Source: Pseudorasbora parva (Eukaryota > Chordata > Actinopteri > Cypriniformes > Gobionidae). From it: a DNA stretch of 64,000 nt. How positions within the stretch are numbered: position 1 is the stretch's first letter; the number at the start of each line of letters is the position of its first letter. The notes beneath the pieces were generated by a model that was not told the DNA's origin, made no database searches, and was given only the letters and a program-made list of their open reading frames with translations. Below, piece by piece: positions 51,591-63,293 of this stretch. A program made the position numbers and the translations under genes. Location of the stretch: contig NC_090176.1 in the NCBI RefSeq assembly GCF_024679245.1, positions 45,775,086-45,839,085 on the forward strand. The letters are read 5' to 3'.

Positions 51591-52043
51591 TAAGGTGCCC
51601 CTATTATGCCATTTTAAAGGTCCCTAATTTTGTTTTGAAGTTTTCCTGCAACAGGTTTACATGCATCAAAGGTCAAACATTTCATTTTGTCCAATATACA
51701 TTGCACATCACCCTGTTTTGCAATGATTCTCAAACAACTTGACGGATTAATCAGTCTCTTCTAAATCCCTCCTGATTGGCCAGACGACCCAGTTATGGTA
51801 ATGGCTGTTTAGTTTTCGAAACATACACTGTACGCAGTGCACTGTACGCCATCTGGCCAATCAAGAGGGATAGTAGACGCGGGAGACACACCTGGTATTT
51901 AAATCTGACTCTTTTGTCAACATTAAACCACATCGGTCTTGTTTTATTTGAGGAAAGGGGTCTATGAACAGGTGAGAGAACACTGTGCTCGGTACGTTTT
52001 GCGTCTTCAAACCAAACTTCGGCCTTAAGCCGACAAATTTTAA
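51591..52043 (+). repeat. middle-level repeat (left part)
   Basis: TAAGGTGCCCCTATTATGCC, CAACAGGTTTACATGCATCA and TCTGGCCAATCAAGAGGGAT are recognisable blocks of another cyprinid repeat, cut by the TTAA-type element at 52044. I cannot tell where it resumes after 53232. Confidence 0.6.
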
Positions 52044-52685
52044 AGGGGTGATGAATTGAGGAATCAACTTTCACTTGAGCTTTTGATATATGAAAGGTCA
52101 TGGTAATCTACGAATATCCTGTAAGTTTCAGAACTTAAAACTTCCTTGTTAGTCAAAGAAAATAGACACCAGGCTCAGCAAACGGTCCTGTGCTTCATAC
52201 TGACGTCATTGCGCTACGAAACACCGCCTCTACAGCGCGTCTAATCCAGTAGCCCCGCCCACCGACTCATGGAGGGCTCGTACTAGCTGATCAACAACAA
52301 TAAACATGCCGAGGAAGATTAAGATATTGCGCTATTCCTGGTTGTGGAAGAACACAGTCGCTGCATAAATTTCCTCCTGATCCTAATATTAGGAGTGGTT
52401 GAACTTTATTTTTAATGAAGAAGCTCACGTGGGGAAGACATGTTCACTTCAGTTCACTGCGGAATCGCTTGTAACAAATCTCCGGTCGATGCTGGATTTG
52501 GATCCGACAGGAAAGTGAAACGTGTTTTTATATGTAATAGTGCTGCATTGTTATAGATCGTTTTGCTTATGTGTACGTGTCTAACAGAGCATACCTTTAG
52601 CACGCTGGACTCAGACACGTATGGGCCAGGGCTCGCAAAGCCTGCGGCAGGCTGAGGAATCTCATATTCCGTTCTTGTTCTGCTA

Positions 52686-52732
<47 letters not shown>

Positions 52733-53228
52733 GACATCTGAAGGGTGGCACGCGCGCCAAACGTGTATGTATGTGCACGCGTTTCGCTCTTATATCGTCT
52801 GATCTTGCGGGCTATGTGTAATATAAAAATAATATTCCAATCAATCGTATGTCGATGAGAAATAAAACATAGTGTTTGTTTGATAAAGACGTTTACGTCT
52901 TTACGTTTACGTCTTACGACTGTGATCGAGAGAATCATTCGGGTTGCCACTTCTCCCTCATTCTATCCTCCCTCATGTGAACTGAACTGACAGGGGAGCT
53001 GAAGCTCATTAAATATGCAAATAGTATCCAATCCTAGCTGTGGGCGTTTACTTCCAAGTCTCCAGTGCGTCACGCCCATCAAAACCCAGCGTTCAGGAGA
53101 GAGCCTCAAAACCAGTGTTGAAAATAGCCTATTACGTATTAGTTATGATGTTTTTAAATGTAAAAACCACACGAACGTCATTAGTTGACCTCAGACAACA
53201 TTATAAAAAAAGCCATTTCATGACGCCT
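52044..53228 (+). mobile_element. TTAA-type THAP-family element, copy 2
   Basis: The 1185-bp element lies between TTAA sites (52040-52043, 53229-53232). Left end AGGGGTGATGAA, right end TTCATGACGCCT (inverted, 9 of 12). It contains a THAP remnant and a (CT)n tract (52688-52729). It shares its left end and its right third with copy 1 at 40531 and carries the empty site of the palindromic LTR insertion. Confidence 0.9.
52306..52516 (+). pseudogene. THAP-domain remnant
   Basis: After a start ATGCCGAGG, the best frame reads CAIPGCGRTQSLHKFPPDPN, giving the first Cys pair (CAIPGC) and the conserved 'LHKFPPDP' region of a THAP zinc finger. Further frames hold pieces of the second half (the expected CSLHF region reads as FSSLRNRL-like after a frame change). 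At least two frame changes and a stop. The family role is sequence-specific DNA binding; this copy is dead. Confidence 0.75.
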
Positions 53229-53465
53229 TTAAATCCTGTCTGGCTAGTGCTCTTCTTATGCATTAGTTCAGTAGGCGTCGTTTGTGGCTGTTTGAACACA
53301 GGTTAGGGTTAGTAGAATAAGTTGACATGTACTTGCCAATTTACTTATAGTCTGTCGGGGACCATAATAAAGTGTAAGCAGATATTTTGCAGACAGTCTA
53401 CCAATACTGTAATGACTGCTAGTTGACTTGTATTTGCAAAGTTACTTAATTAGTAGAATGTCTTT

Positions 53466-54438
53466 TTTTATTATTTAAATATATATATTCTGATAGTATT
53501 CTGATTTTTGCTTGTCAAATGAATTTCTACTAGGCTACATAAAAGCAGACCAACCAAATGACATAGCAATATTTAAACCAATTTTTTACTCCTTTTTTTA
53601 TTTTATTTTTTTATTAATTGTGATGTTGTAATAAATGTGAGGTAAACTAATGTGATGTAAAGGAATTCATTAATTAAAGCGATTAAAATGGATAAAGAAA
53701 TATAACAAAATATACTCTCATACAATCTTATTTGTATATGTTGAAACAAAACATTTCTTCTCACATTCAGTTATACATGATTTTTGTACATAACACCATA
53801 TTTTAAAGCTTGGTAAAGTTCAGTACTTTGCGTTAGCCAACTTTTACTTTGGGTCTTTTTTTACATTTCTATTGTAAAACAGTTGTCAAATATTAAAATG
53901 TTTAGTTATTTACATCACACCCCCCTCTTTCACCATCATCATGTTCAAATTTGCTCTAGTCTTCTATGAACAGTTCTTTGATTTGATTGGCCATCTCAGT
54001 CATTTTGACATTAATGAATGCTGTTAGACAATTGAGACAGACATTTGGCCTTTTCTAATTGTTGAATCTTTCTCAATGTATATGGTGGTTACGGCCCTGG
54101 TTTTAGACACTTAAAAGTACATGCTAATTAACTTTATGCATTCCATCCATGATATTTGAACTTGGTGAACTGCTGATCTGTGTTGCTAAACAGACAGGGT
54201 AGAGACAGTTATCTCTTTCCAGCACTTTGCGGTCTGAGGAGAGCCTATCTCAGGCTGACTTTGGATCTGTCTCTGCCTCTCTGTCTCTGCCGCTCGCCTG
54301 TTTCCTGTCTCATATTCTCAGGGAACACTAGGAAACCGTAAAGCTCCTCTAACTGTGGTCTGTGCGATGCTGTGACCTTGCACTGAACCCAGCATTGTGG
54401 ATTTGTTATTGGAAACACCCCTCCGATGCTCTTATTAA
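53466..54438. other. no recognised feature
   Basis: AT-rich, nothing supported; TTAA at 54435-54438 is the target of the next element. Confidence 0.45.
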
Positions 54439-55596
54439 AGGGGGGGTGAAATGCTGTTTCATGCATACAGAGCTTTTTACACTGTTAAAGACTTGGATTC
54501 CCATCCTAAACATAGACAAAGTTTCAAAAACTAATGTTGGACGTTTGATGGAGTATTTCTGTGTTAAAAATACTCCTTCCGGTTTCTCACAAGTTTCGGC
54601 GAGTTTTTTTCGAGTATGGGTCTATTTGACGTTAATAAGAGCGGAAGGTCCTTGTATGGGCCGTACGGGCTCTTCTCCCGGTAGGGTGCGCGCGCGCGTG
54701 ACTAGAGCACGCTGTAAACAGTCTCTCAGCTGCAGATCCAGTCGTCCGTGAACGGCGCCGCGCTCCACTTTATTCCTATGGGTGACGTCGAGCGACTTCA
54801 ACTCTTCAGCACAGCATTCCGGGAAGGCAGCGCTGCATTTGAACCGATTTGAACGCAGAAATGACGGGAAGCTTGACAACATCGTTTCAGTTGCGTCTCA
54901 AAATGGATTTACACGCCACTGCTGTCACAGGACTTTACCAAATCATACCAAAGAAGTGTGTTTCTGACGGAGCGGTCCCAGCGATAAAGCTTCGACGGTG
55001 AGTTAACTTAAACTGCTTCAAATGTCTCTGCTATTGGCTACCGTCGCATGAGTAAACATCAGTAAACGACACGATCGCGTGCTTCGTCATTCAAATGCGC
55101 TAACGGTTACTCCATTGTTGTTCTGTGTATAACGTTACAGTATGCTTGCTACTTCTAAGGTCTAGTCGCATACAATAGTCCATAAACCGAATCATGTCCT
55201 CATACACTGCGAGTAAACACACAGAAATGTGGAGAGGCCATTAAATACAGTAACTTACATACCACAGAGACGGACGTCCTGCTGTTGCCGTTTCTCCTGT
55301 TCAATTTATTTCTCCCTCAGATTTGATTGTGGATCATTATCTGTATTAGCTGAGATAGATGGGTTTCTCCACGCTTGAGGACGTCACCGCTTTGCGCACT
55401 TGTCATTCTTTAGCTCCGCCCACACGATACGCCTCCAGGCGCTCGGTTTTTTCCGGAAAGACTCGGTACAGCCCATATTTCTTTTATAAATATGATAAAA
55501 CTAAAGACTTTTCGGAGATATGAAGGATGCAATACTACTCTATAGGTACTCAAGATTGACATGAGATTGACTGAAACTGAGTGTTTCACCCCCCCT
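54439..55596 (+). mobile_element. TTAA-type (Kolobok-like) non-autonomous element, copy B
   Basis: The 1158-bp element has intact termini AGGGGGGGTGAAA and TTTCACCCCCCCT between TTAA sites (54435-54438, 55597-55600). It is collinear with copy A at 28748-29962 (same orientation). The short frame at 54948-54997 (PKKCVSDGAVPAIK, then GTGAGT) parallels copy A and looks like a THAP exon lacking its core. Confidence 0.9.
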
Positions 55597-55600
55597 TTAA

Positions 55601-55927
55601 GTCTGTGTAAAGATGAAAGGTTATGCTTTGTTTTCACATCCATTTCCAATAGCAGATCCACAGTCCTCTGTGACGATGTGGCTGCCGCTAAGATCAGATG
55701 GAAAGAAAAGCAGCACTGCATGGCCAGAACCTGACTCAAGTTGAACTCTCTTTAATAAAAAATTATTTAAAAAAAAGGTTTCTCAATCAATGAGATTAAA
55801 AGGAGACTTTTAGGAACTTCTAAGAAAATTACCCCTCGTACCCAATCTAGAGCTGTATATAATCTAATATATTATATTCATATTATATATATATATATAT
55901 ATATATATCAGTTTTAGTTATTTTAAA
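55601..55927. other. no recognised feature; (TA)n at 55874-55908
   Basis: Short TA tract, otherwise nothing recognised. Confidence 0.5.
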
Positions 55928-56270
55928 TGGAAGCTTGTTTCTGCCACTAAATAGAAAATAAAAATGGTAATTGCACATTTTTATGTGAGATATAAACTTG
56001 CAATTATGAGAATAAAAGGTAAATCTTTTCCCCTCAGTATTGGACTTTCTAACTTGCAAATGAATGTTTATATCTCACAATTCTGAGAAAATTATTTCTT
56101 GCAAATGCGCAAAGAAGTCAAAATTGGGAGAAATAACTGTTCAATTTAGAGAAAATCCCAATTAGGAGATGTAAACCCCCAATTGCGAGAAAAAATTCTG
56201 AATTGGTGATTTAATTGTCGCAATTTTCTTAATAAAATAATGTTTAATTTGTGGTGGAAACAAGCTTACA
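55928..56270. mobile_element. fold-back element with GAGATATAAAC repeats
   Basis: TGGAAGCTTGTTTCTGCCAC (55928) pairs with GTGGTGGAAACAAGCTTACA (ending 56270). The interior has alternating TGCAATT / GAGAAAA / AGATATAAAC blocks in a degenerate tandem pattern, a fish repeat I recognise. Confidence 0.8.
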
Positions 56271-57117
56271 TAATTTTAGTATACATCAAGTTAAAATGAG
56301 AAATGTTTATATAAAATGTTTAAGTTCTTTATATCTTATTTAATTTCTTTTAACATTTTATTTCAAGTAACTTATTATTATATTTCATGGTTTTAGTTTC
56401 AGTTTTATTTAACAAAGAGATCTCAATATTTATTTATTTTTCCAACATGAGCAGTGATTCATCCCTGACTGTATTTTCCAGTCATTATTCACTTGTTATT
56501 TCAATGAGACAAAGGAAGTGCACCTGTGCATGACCTTTACAGTAAGAGGAAGAAAACCGCATCGGTCCCTCTCTGTGGATCAGAGCAAACGGCCCACATG
56601 TGACTTTAAATTATACGGGTGTGTAGGATAATCAAAAAAACACGTCATATTCTCCCCTTCCCTCCTTCCCTCTCTTCCTCAGCCCAAATATTCATTTGTC
56701 CCGGTAAGAAGTAAAGTGGAGTGACCACACAGAGGAAAATCTAATTGCTCTGAGGATATTGTACTCTCATAGTTCTGGAGATTTAAAGCGTTCTCAGTTT
56801 AATTTAAGTATTAACTTTGTTCTTCTAAAAATCCTTTGGCAAAATGAAAATATGCAAAAATCAGACAACTGTTGACAGAGTAAGACGAGAGAGCTATATG
56901 GTTTGTGTGGATAGTATTGCTCATTTTAGTTGGTCTTTTTCATGATAATTTGATGAGAAATGTTTGATATCTCTAACTTTAAAAAAAAAATGTCATTAAC
57001 ATACATTATATTTTATCCTATATAATTCAATAATTATCTGTAATTGTAATTTGTGTGTTACTTATTCTGAAGACTTCAGCAAAAGACTCCATTGATGTCC
57101 ATCAAAAAAAATATTTT
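56271..57117. other. no recognised feature
   Basis: Nothing supported. Confidence 0.45.
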
Positions 57118-57596
57118 GGTTAAACTTTATTTTTTAAAGTGTCTGTGTTACAGTGTAATTATGTATTTAAGTACTGTATAATAATAATTAACTTACTATA
57201 ATTACTATAGAAGTTATGGTTTGGATTAGGGTTAGGGTTATTTTATTTAGGGTTTGGATTTAGAATTATTTGCACGTAATTATAAGTTATAGTTATTACT
57301 ACAGTAATTACATGTTATCAACACAGTCTGTGTATTTAGCAGGTATTGTATTTCTCGTGATATTTATACACAGAAATGACTTTTCTTGTGCATTTAATAT
57401 GCACCTCTTAACCCCTTGGGTAGGATTAGTGTTGTGGGTTTGTGCGTGTCATATGCATACATAAACTGCGTATCATATGCATGCGAAACCTCATTTTTGT
57501 GTATAAATTGCATGCCAAACATAAATTGTGCTATTGATACGCACTTACATGAGATCAGCCTGATGTAACAAGGACATTGTAAAATAAAGTGTTACC
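57118..57596. mobile_element. palindromic 'ggtaacactttatttt' element
   Basis: The left arm GGTTAAACTTTATTTTTTAA and right arm ...TGTAAAATAAAGTGTTACC are inverted over about 35 bp. Internal GTAATTA motifs are in mirrored arrangement. Confidence 0.8.
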
Positions 57597-58599
57597 TATA
57601 TTTCTATCTTGAAAGTGCAACGTAATTTGCTTTGAATATTTTACCTGTACACAGTGTAAAATATTTGTCATGCTGCTTCATACTTATATTATTTCAATGT
57701 ATTATTATAATCATAAACACTGGCTTGCAGTGCAGATAGTTTTACTGTTTGCGACACTTTGTTATTCTTCTACAGTAGTTATTTGCCCTCTGTTGCATGT
57801 TCCCTGTTTGTTTGGACTTTTATGTTGTATTTATTGTTTCCTGTTTCCTGTGTCTCGTTTTGTAGTCCTTTTGTTTCATTGGTTTGATTGTATCCACAGA
57901 AGTCTCTTGTTACCTTCTTATCCTTGTTAGCTTGTCTGTATATGGTGAATGTGATTTTACCAAGTACAACAAAAAGTTCCAAGTTCCTAAATCAATATCT
58001 TTGTTGATCCTGGATCAACATTCCAATCATCCAGTCAAATTTAAAAGTTTACAGTTTGTGTCAACTTTAGGGTTACAACCAGGGTTAAGTACTTCTACAT
58101 CAGTGTTATTCACCATCTTTTCCCTCTGGTTTAAGGAATAACTTTTGGGTAAGGTTAGGATATGGATAGGGTTAAGATTACAATTTCAGACAAACAAAAT
58201 ATGTTGATCCAGGAACATGTATTACTTGGCAAAAGCCTTTGTGTTTCCCAGGTTGCTTGTCAGGCTATGTCTTTCTAAAGCTTTTGGTGCTCTTAGTTCT
58301 GTTTTCTACATGGTTACTTTGTAGTTTCTTAAGTTTAGAGTTAGGGTTAGTATCAGGGTTGACTTTGTATTTTGATAGGCCTACTACTGTATTTAGGATG
58401 CATTTACAACAATGCACTAAAAACTAGTTTTCTTTTGCATACAGGCAGCAACTTTGTGAAAATGATTTCTGTTCACACGGATCTGCAAACACGACAGTAG
58501 TTGCAGTAGCTTGTGATGTCACTTTGTAAAGAAACACTATACGCCTATAGATCGAACACATAATATGCATATGCATGACATCGGGCATTATTTTAATGG
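57597..58599. other. no recognised feature
   Basis: Several short frames on both strands without motif. Confidence 0.45.
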
Positions 58600-59190
58600 T
58601 CTAAAGTGCTGAATCCATTTTTGCTAGTTTAATGATAGGAAAAATGGTTTAAAATGGTTTGACCTAGTCTCTTAATGAGTCATGGGTGTGTTTTGGGCTT
58701 AACGTGTAATAAATCATTCAGAGTCTCATCTCCCATTTCCTTTAAAAGCCAGTTGCACTTGTGCCATGTCGGATTCACTATTTATATGGCGAAATAGACA
58801 CCCTCAACCTGACGATTAAGTTTAAATCCATGTGTGTATAGCCCTGAATTGTTAAATAAGTAGCCAATTTCATTGGTCATTATTGCAAAAAGGTGACTAT
58901 CCATTATGACGTAGGCATTTTTATTTTTATGTACACAATAATAATCTTTACGTTGTAATCCTTTTATTTTTAGTATTTGGCATGTTTTTGTGCTGCTGTG
59001 CGTCCCTGTGTGTGTAATAAGCAGATTGTACGCACATTTTGCACCCGTCTATATGCACTTATTACTAACACGCCCTTTAAATAACACAAAAAAAAACTGC
59101 GCTATTGACTTTAGACCAGGTTTTGTTGGTCAATGCTCAAAATAGCAATGCGCCTGGACACACTTCGTTTTCAGACCAGCACGTCCATGG
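58600..59190 (-). repeat. dispersed cyprinid repeat
   Basis: TAATGAGTCATGGGTGTGTT, CTCATCTCCCATTTCC, GCGTCCCTGTGTGTGTAATA and TTTAGACCAGGTTTTGTTGG are blocks of a long repeat I recognise, in rearranged order. Orientation is uncertain. Confidence 0.6.
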
Positions 59191-59501
59191 GAGATAAAGA
59201 TAGGCGCAAATGTATATGCTTTTTAAACAACGTTAAACAATGGCGAAACAAGCAAAAAAAACGTGCGTCGCACCTGGTGCCGCATTGTGCCGGCTGTATG
59301 ATAGGGTCCATCATCTTTTTTACAAAATGCATGTAGTTTACATGGAAACGTTAGCGGTATTGTTTTTAAAAACTTTGAAACCAAGGTTTTCCATAATTTG
59401 CGGCCTCTTAATCCTTCACACATTCATAGAAAATAGCTTACCTCTGCATTATAAATTAATATCAAGCGGCAACCTCCCACGATCTCACTTAAAGCCAATA
59501 T
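59191..59501. other. no recognised feature
   Basis: Overlapping short frames, no motif. Confidence 0.45.
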
Positions 59502-59990
59502 GAAAGTAATGTAAACTGCAATTCCTCGACTGGCCACTAGGGACATGCTCCAGAAGGGAGAAGAATCTCATTGAGCTCCATGTTAAAATGCCCAACTTTA
59601 CAGCAGAAAAAAACATGTTTACAGCCTGGTACAAATTGTGGTTTTGGTCTATACAGCTAATTTTGCCACTGTGAGGGGGGTGAATTAAAAAAAAAACTCA
59701 TTTACATTATATAAAGCCTTAAAGTTCTGCCTAATTAAGGCCGCGGTTACTTTGAGTGACAGGTGGATAGCCATTTATCTGCCGTCTTTAGTCATTGTGT
59801 AACATAAGCTCCGCCCACATCCCGCCTCTCTGCCCATTTTCTGTTATCCGGGAGTGACACGCGATGAAGCGCCCGCAAGATGGCAATGGCCAGCTCATCT
59901 CTTCTTTACGGCCTATCAGAATCTTATGGGTGACGTCAGGGACACTACGTGCATTTTTTAAAAAAAAAGTCTATGGCTAATATATGGGAA
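59502..59990 (+). repeat. dispersed cyprinid repeat
   Basis: GTAAACTGCAATTCCTCGAC, TGGCCACTAGGGACATGCTC, AAAACATGTTTACAGCCTGG and GTCTATACAGCTAATTTTGC in order: a long, frequent cyprinid repeat. Confidence 0.7.
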
Positions 59991-60023
59991 GTGAAATCTG
60001 GGCAAGACAATTTATATTTTTTA

Positions 60024-60248
60024 AAGTATTATGTCAACCAAAAATAATAATATATATAATCTCACCCACATGTCATTCCAACCTGAGATTTTCTTCCTTC
60101 CATTGAGCATGAAAGAAAAATGTTTGAATAATGTACTTGTAGCTTCTTTTGACCTGCTTGAATGTGAACTGGAGCATTCAAGGTTTCAAAAAGGATGCAA
60201 AATCACACATGGGTGAGTAAAGAAATGACCGAATTTCCATGTAATGAC
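60024..60248. mobile_element. fold-back MITE copy
   Basis: The left ATCTCACCCACATGTCATTC and right CACACATGGGTGAGTAAAGA form the arms. Same family as 2651-2880. Confidence 0.75.
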
Positions 60249-62758
60249 TGGTTTTCTAATTAGTTCTAGAGACCCAGTTTAAGTTTGACTGGAGCTGCAT
60301 AGAAATGCTTGTCTATAAATCATTCTTTTGAGTGGGGTCATCACCGTTAGCATCCTTGTCAACATGAGTGACATCATTGACAGGCCAGGTCCTCATTATC
60401 CATCAAAAGAAATGATGCGACTCATGCGCAGCCAAAGCGCAGAATTTGTCGTCCCACTCAGGGACCGATACAATGATGCATTTGGATATTTGTGGTTGTT
60501 GAATCATTTGTCATTTGCTATGTTTCCAGGTCAGCGGTTCTGCCTGTGTTTTGTTCTCACTTGTACGCAAGGCTTCTGGGACATAGATGAGTGTCACACA
60601 GCATGAGGTGTGTCTGACGGGTTATTCAGCTTCCCCCAGGCTTTTTGGAAGACCCCTAAACTCTTTCTTCTGCGTTCTCACACAGAACCTTTGCTCTGTT
60701 TTGTTGGGGTAGGTGAATCAGACATTCTATTACAATATAATCATATTTCTTTCCTGCCCCTGCCAAAGGACATTAAATATCATCTTGGAACCAACACCGG
60801 GTTTATTTGAATCATCTGTATGCTTTTTTGCTTGGCGTTTAACTCACATTTAATAGGAAACACATTTGTCATGTGTAAGAAGGAATCTACCTAGTGCTCT
60901 TTTACTCTTTGGGCCAAGCGTGTTATTACTCTAAAATCAATTGACTAGAAAATTTGCAGATGTCATAGAGGTTGGAGAGCCCTGACAAATCGTTGTAGTC
61001 CCCAATGACACCCCATAGTATTATGTACTGAGCAAATAACAGGGCAAAACCATTTTCATTTCAGATGTCGTTCTGCTTATTTTAAAACAATAAACCAAAC
61101 CTAGCCTAATGAATAATCATTTTTCTAGATATTCATATTTTTAGATATGTGTTGTCCATGCACATTCATTAACTTTGGGATCTCATGTAAAAACAATTTA
61201 AAAAAAAACTAAACAATAAACAAACATGACCCCCCACCCCACAGACAAACACACTTAAACACACACTTTTTGACCTTTTGTGCAAAGCATGTTGTTGCAG
61301 CAGATGGGGTAAATTGTCACAATGGGAACAGTGCAATTAAACAGAATAGTATAGGCTTTTCAGCTAATTTAAATGGTAAACCAATTGTAGAAGAAACAAT
61401 TTTGGAAACAGCAATAATTTCATAGCCTGTGTGTTTGTATGTGTCTACTTCTACATGTAGCATGTGTATGTGTGTAAACAGAGAAGTCCGCAGATGCAGC
61501 GGGTTGCAGCAGGTGTAAATGGATCTGAGGTCCACAGGGCACTGAAATGGAAGCCAGTAGCAGCTGGAAGGCCTTATGACTCAGAAGGTCATAAGGTCAG
61601 TGTAGCAGCAGGCAGCAGACTGCATTTACCAGCGTAGAGATGCAGGGTGTGAGAAGAGACTGAAACTCTGTCCTTAGAAACTCAGATTGGGGTCAGCGTG
61701 AGTATTAGACCTCATTTCATGCTTTCATTTGGCAGTTGGCATGAAATTGAAGACACGCAACACTGATGTCGGCTTATTCCTTCGTTCGTTCACCCGGGCA
61801 AACACATGTAATATAGAGCTATGTCTGAGTTTCAGAAAAAGCAAAATAAAGAGGTGAAAATTATATATATATATAAGCTAAAGTACTGCATCTAAATCTT
61901 CTTTACTTTTTTGTGGAGGGTATGTTGTCGCAGCCTATGAGGCAAGTTGTCACAATAGAAACAATGCAATTAATTCAATACATGTATCATTTTTATGCTA
62001 ATTACAGTGCCAGAATTTGTTTTGTTTTTGTTTTGTTTTTAAGTTGCTAGCCACTGCCAGTTTTATTATAGCTTAATGTATTATTTTTTTATCAACACTT
62101 GGGTAAGTTTCATTAAAAGCAAAAATGAAAGAGCAAAAAGCTGCGAAAAACTTTTGAATGATGGTCAAAACATAGATGAAGTATATCCCCAAAGCTTCAC
62201 AGTCCTTTACCTCGTCCTGGGTCGACATTTCATTCAATATTCAACAAGAGTTCATATATTCAATATATTAGTGTTTACTTCAGTGATTTACCATTAAGCT
62301 TTGTATTTAAACTGGGTCATTAATGTAGTAAAAATGTGAAATTATTTTTGAATTTGTCGCCTTCTAGAGATAAGACAGAAAATGTATTTTGTGGGGATGA
62401 AAGACAACAACTCCAAGAATGCACTTGCTTTGCTGCCCTACAAGGCCACTCCCAAAGCCACCGCTACTGGATTACTGGATCACTTGCCCACCACGCTCAT
62501 TTTCATAAAATCAGTTCAGTTAAAGAACATACACTACAAATAAAAACTGAGAGAAAGTTAGAGATAAAAACTTAGAGAAAAGTTGATAAATTTACACATG
62601 ATGGTGCAGTTTGTATATATCCATAGATATCTCTCCATCTACCATTTTTCACTTTCTCGTGTCCACTAGTGAGAGATATGCCATCATGTAATACTCATTG
62701 ATACAACACAAATCGCCATCTCAGGGCTCAATCCTAAGGATTTTTTTCTACTCTCTGG
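60249..62758. other. no recognised feature
   Basis: About 2.5 kb. A 92-codon plus-strand frame at 60328-60606 is unremarkable. Short TA tract at 61862-61875. No exon supported. Confidence 0.4.
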
Positions 62759-63293
62759 TAGCCTGACAAGCCAGACCCACATCAAGATGTTTGGTCTGGA
62801 AACTCACCATAGACAGGGCTCAATCTGAGGGGCGAGATAAACGGTTGTCTTTCAAACTCCCTCTGCACGCGATAGGATAGCGCTACACCAACCAGAGCAA
62901 CGAAAGTGAAGCGGAGCTAGTTGAACGATTAATCGATTAATCATATTGATCCGGTCGGCAATACTCAGAGTCTGAACACATCTTCCCTTTTTAAGAATGA
63001 CTTCAGTGCCGTTCTTTGTTCTTTTCTAAGAGAAAAGCTTAACTCCAAGTTTTCCAGAGTCGCGGTCAAAGCTGATTCGAAAGACCGCCGTTCGCCAGCT
63101 TCTTTGTTTACAAGTAGCACGCAAGTGCAACTCTGCCGTCTATGCTAAGCCTCGCCCACCGACTCTATACACAATGTGATTGGCCTGACCAGAGTTTGTT
63201 TTTTACAGCTCAGAAATGTATTAAGAGTTGCTAGATGACACTCGCGGCAGATTAGATTTGCTGCCGCTAGGGTGCGTCTAGATTTCTAAGCTA
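62759..63293 (-). mobile_element. non-autonomous DNA element with 9-bp TSD, copy 2
   Basis: Starts TAGCCTGACAAGCCAGACCC and ends GTCTAGATTTCTAAGCTA, the reverse of copy 1 (14754-15291). Flanks ACTCTCTGG (62750-62758) and ACTCTCTAG (63294-63302) are a 9-bp duplication with one change. It contains ATTAATCGATTAAT near 62930, absent from copy 1. Confidence 0.9.

Larger units (their letters stand above)
51548..53465 (+). repeat. outer repeat of a nested cluster
   Basis: The left piece 51548-51590 (TTTGGTACACTTTATTTTGA, TGGTCCACTTTAGACA) and the right piece from about 53300 (GGTTAGGGTTAGTAGAATAA ... TTGCAAAGTTACTTAATTAG) belong to one common fish repeat. The middle is filled by younger insertions. 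Confidence 0.6.

Noticed and set aside
54362..54751. 129-codon plus-strand frame
   Set aside because: It runs from unique DNA into the TTAA-type element and ends within it, a chance fusion frame.
60328..60606. 92-codon plus-strand frame
   Set aside because: No recognisable motif and no exon boundaries; length is expected by chance in 64 kb.
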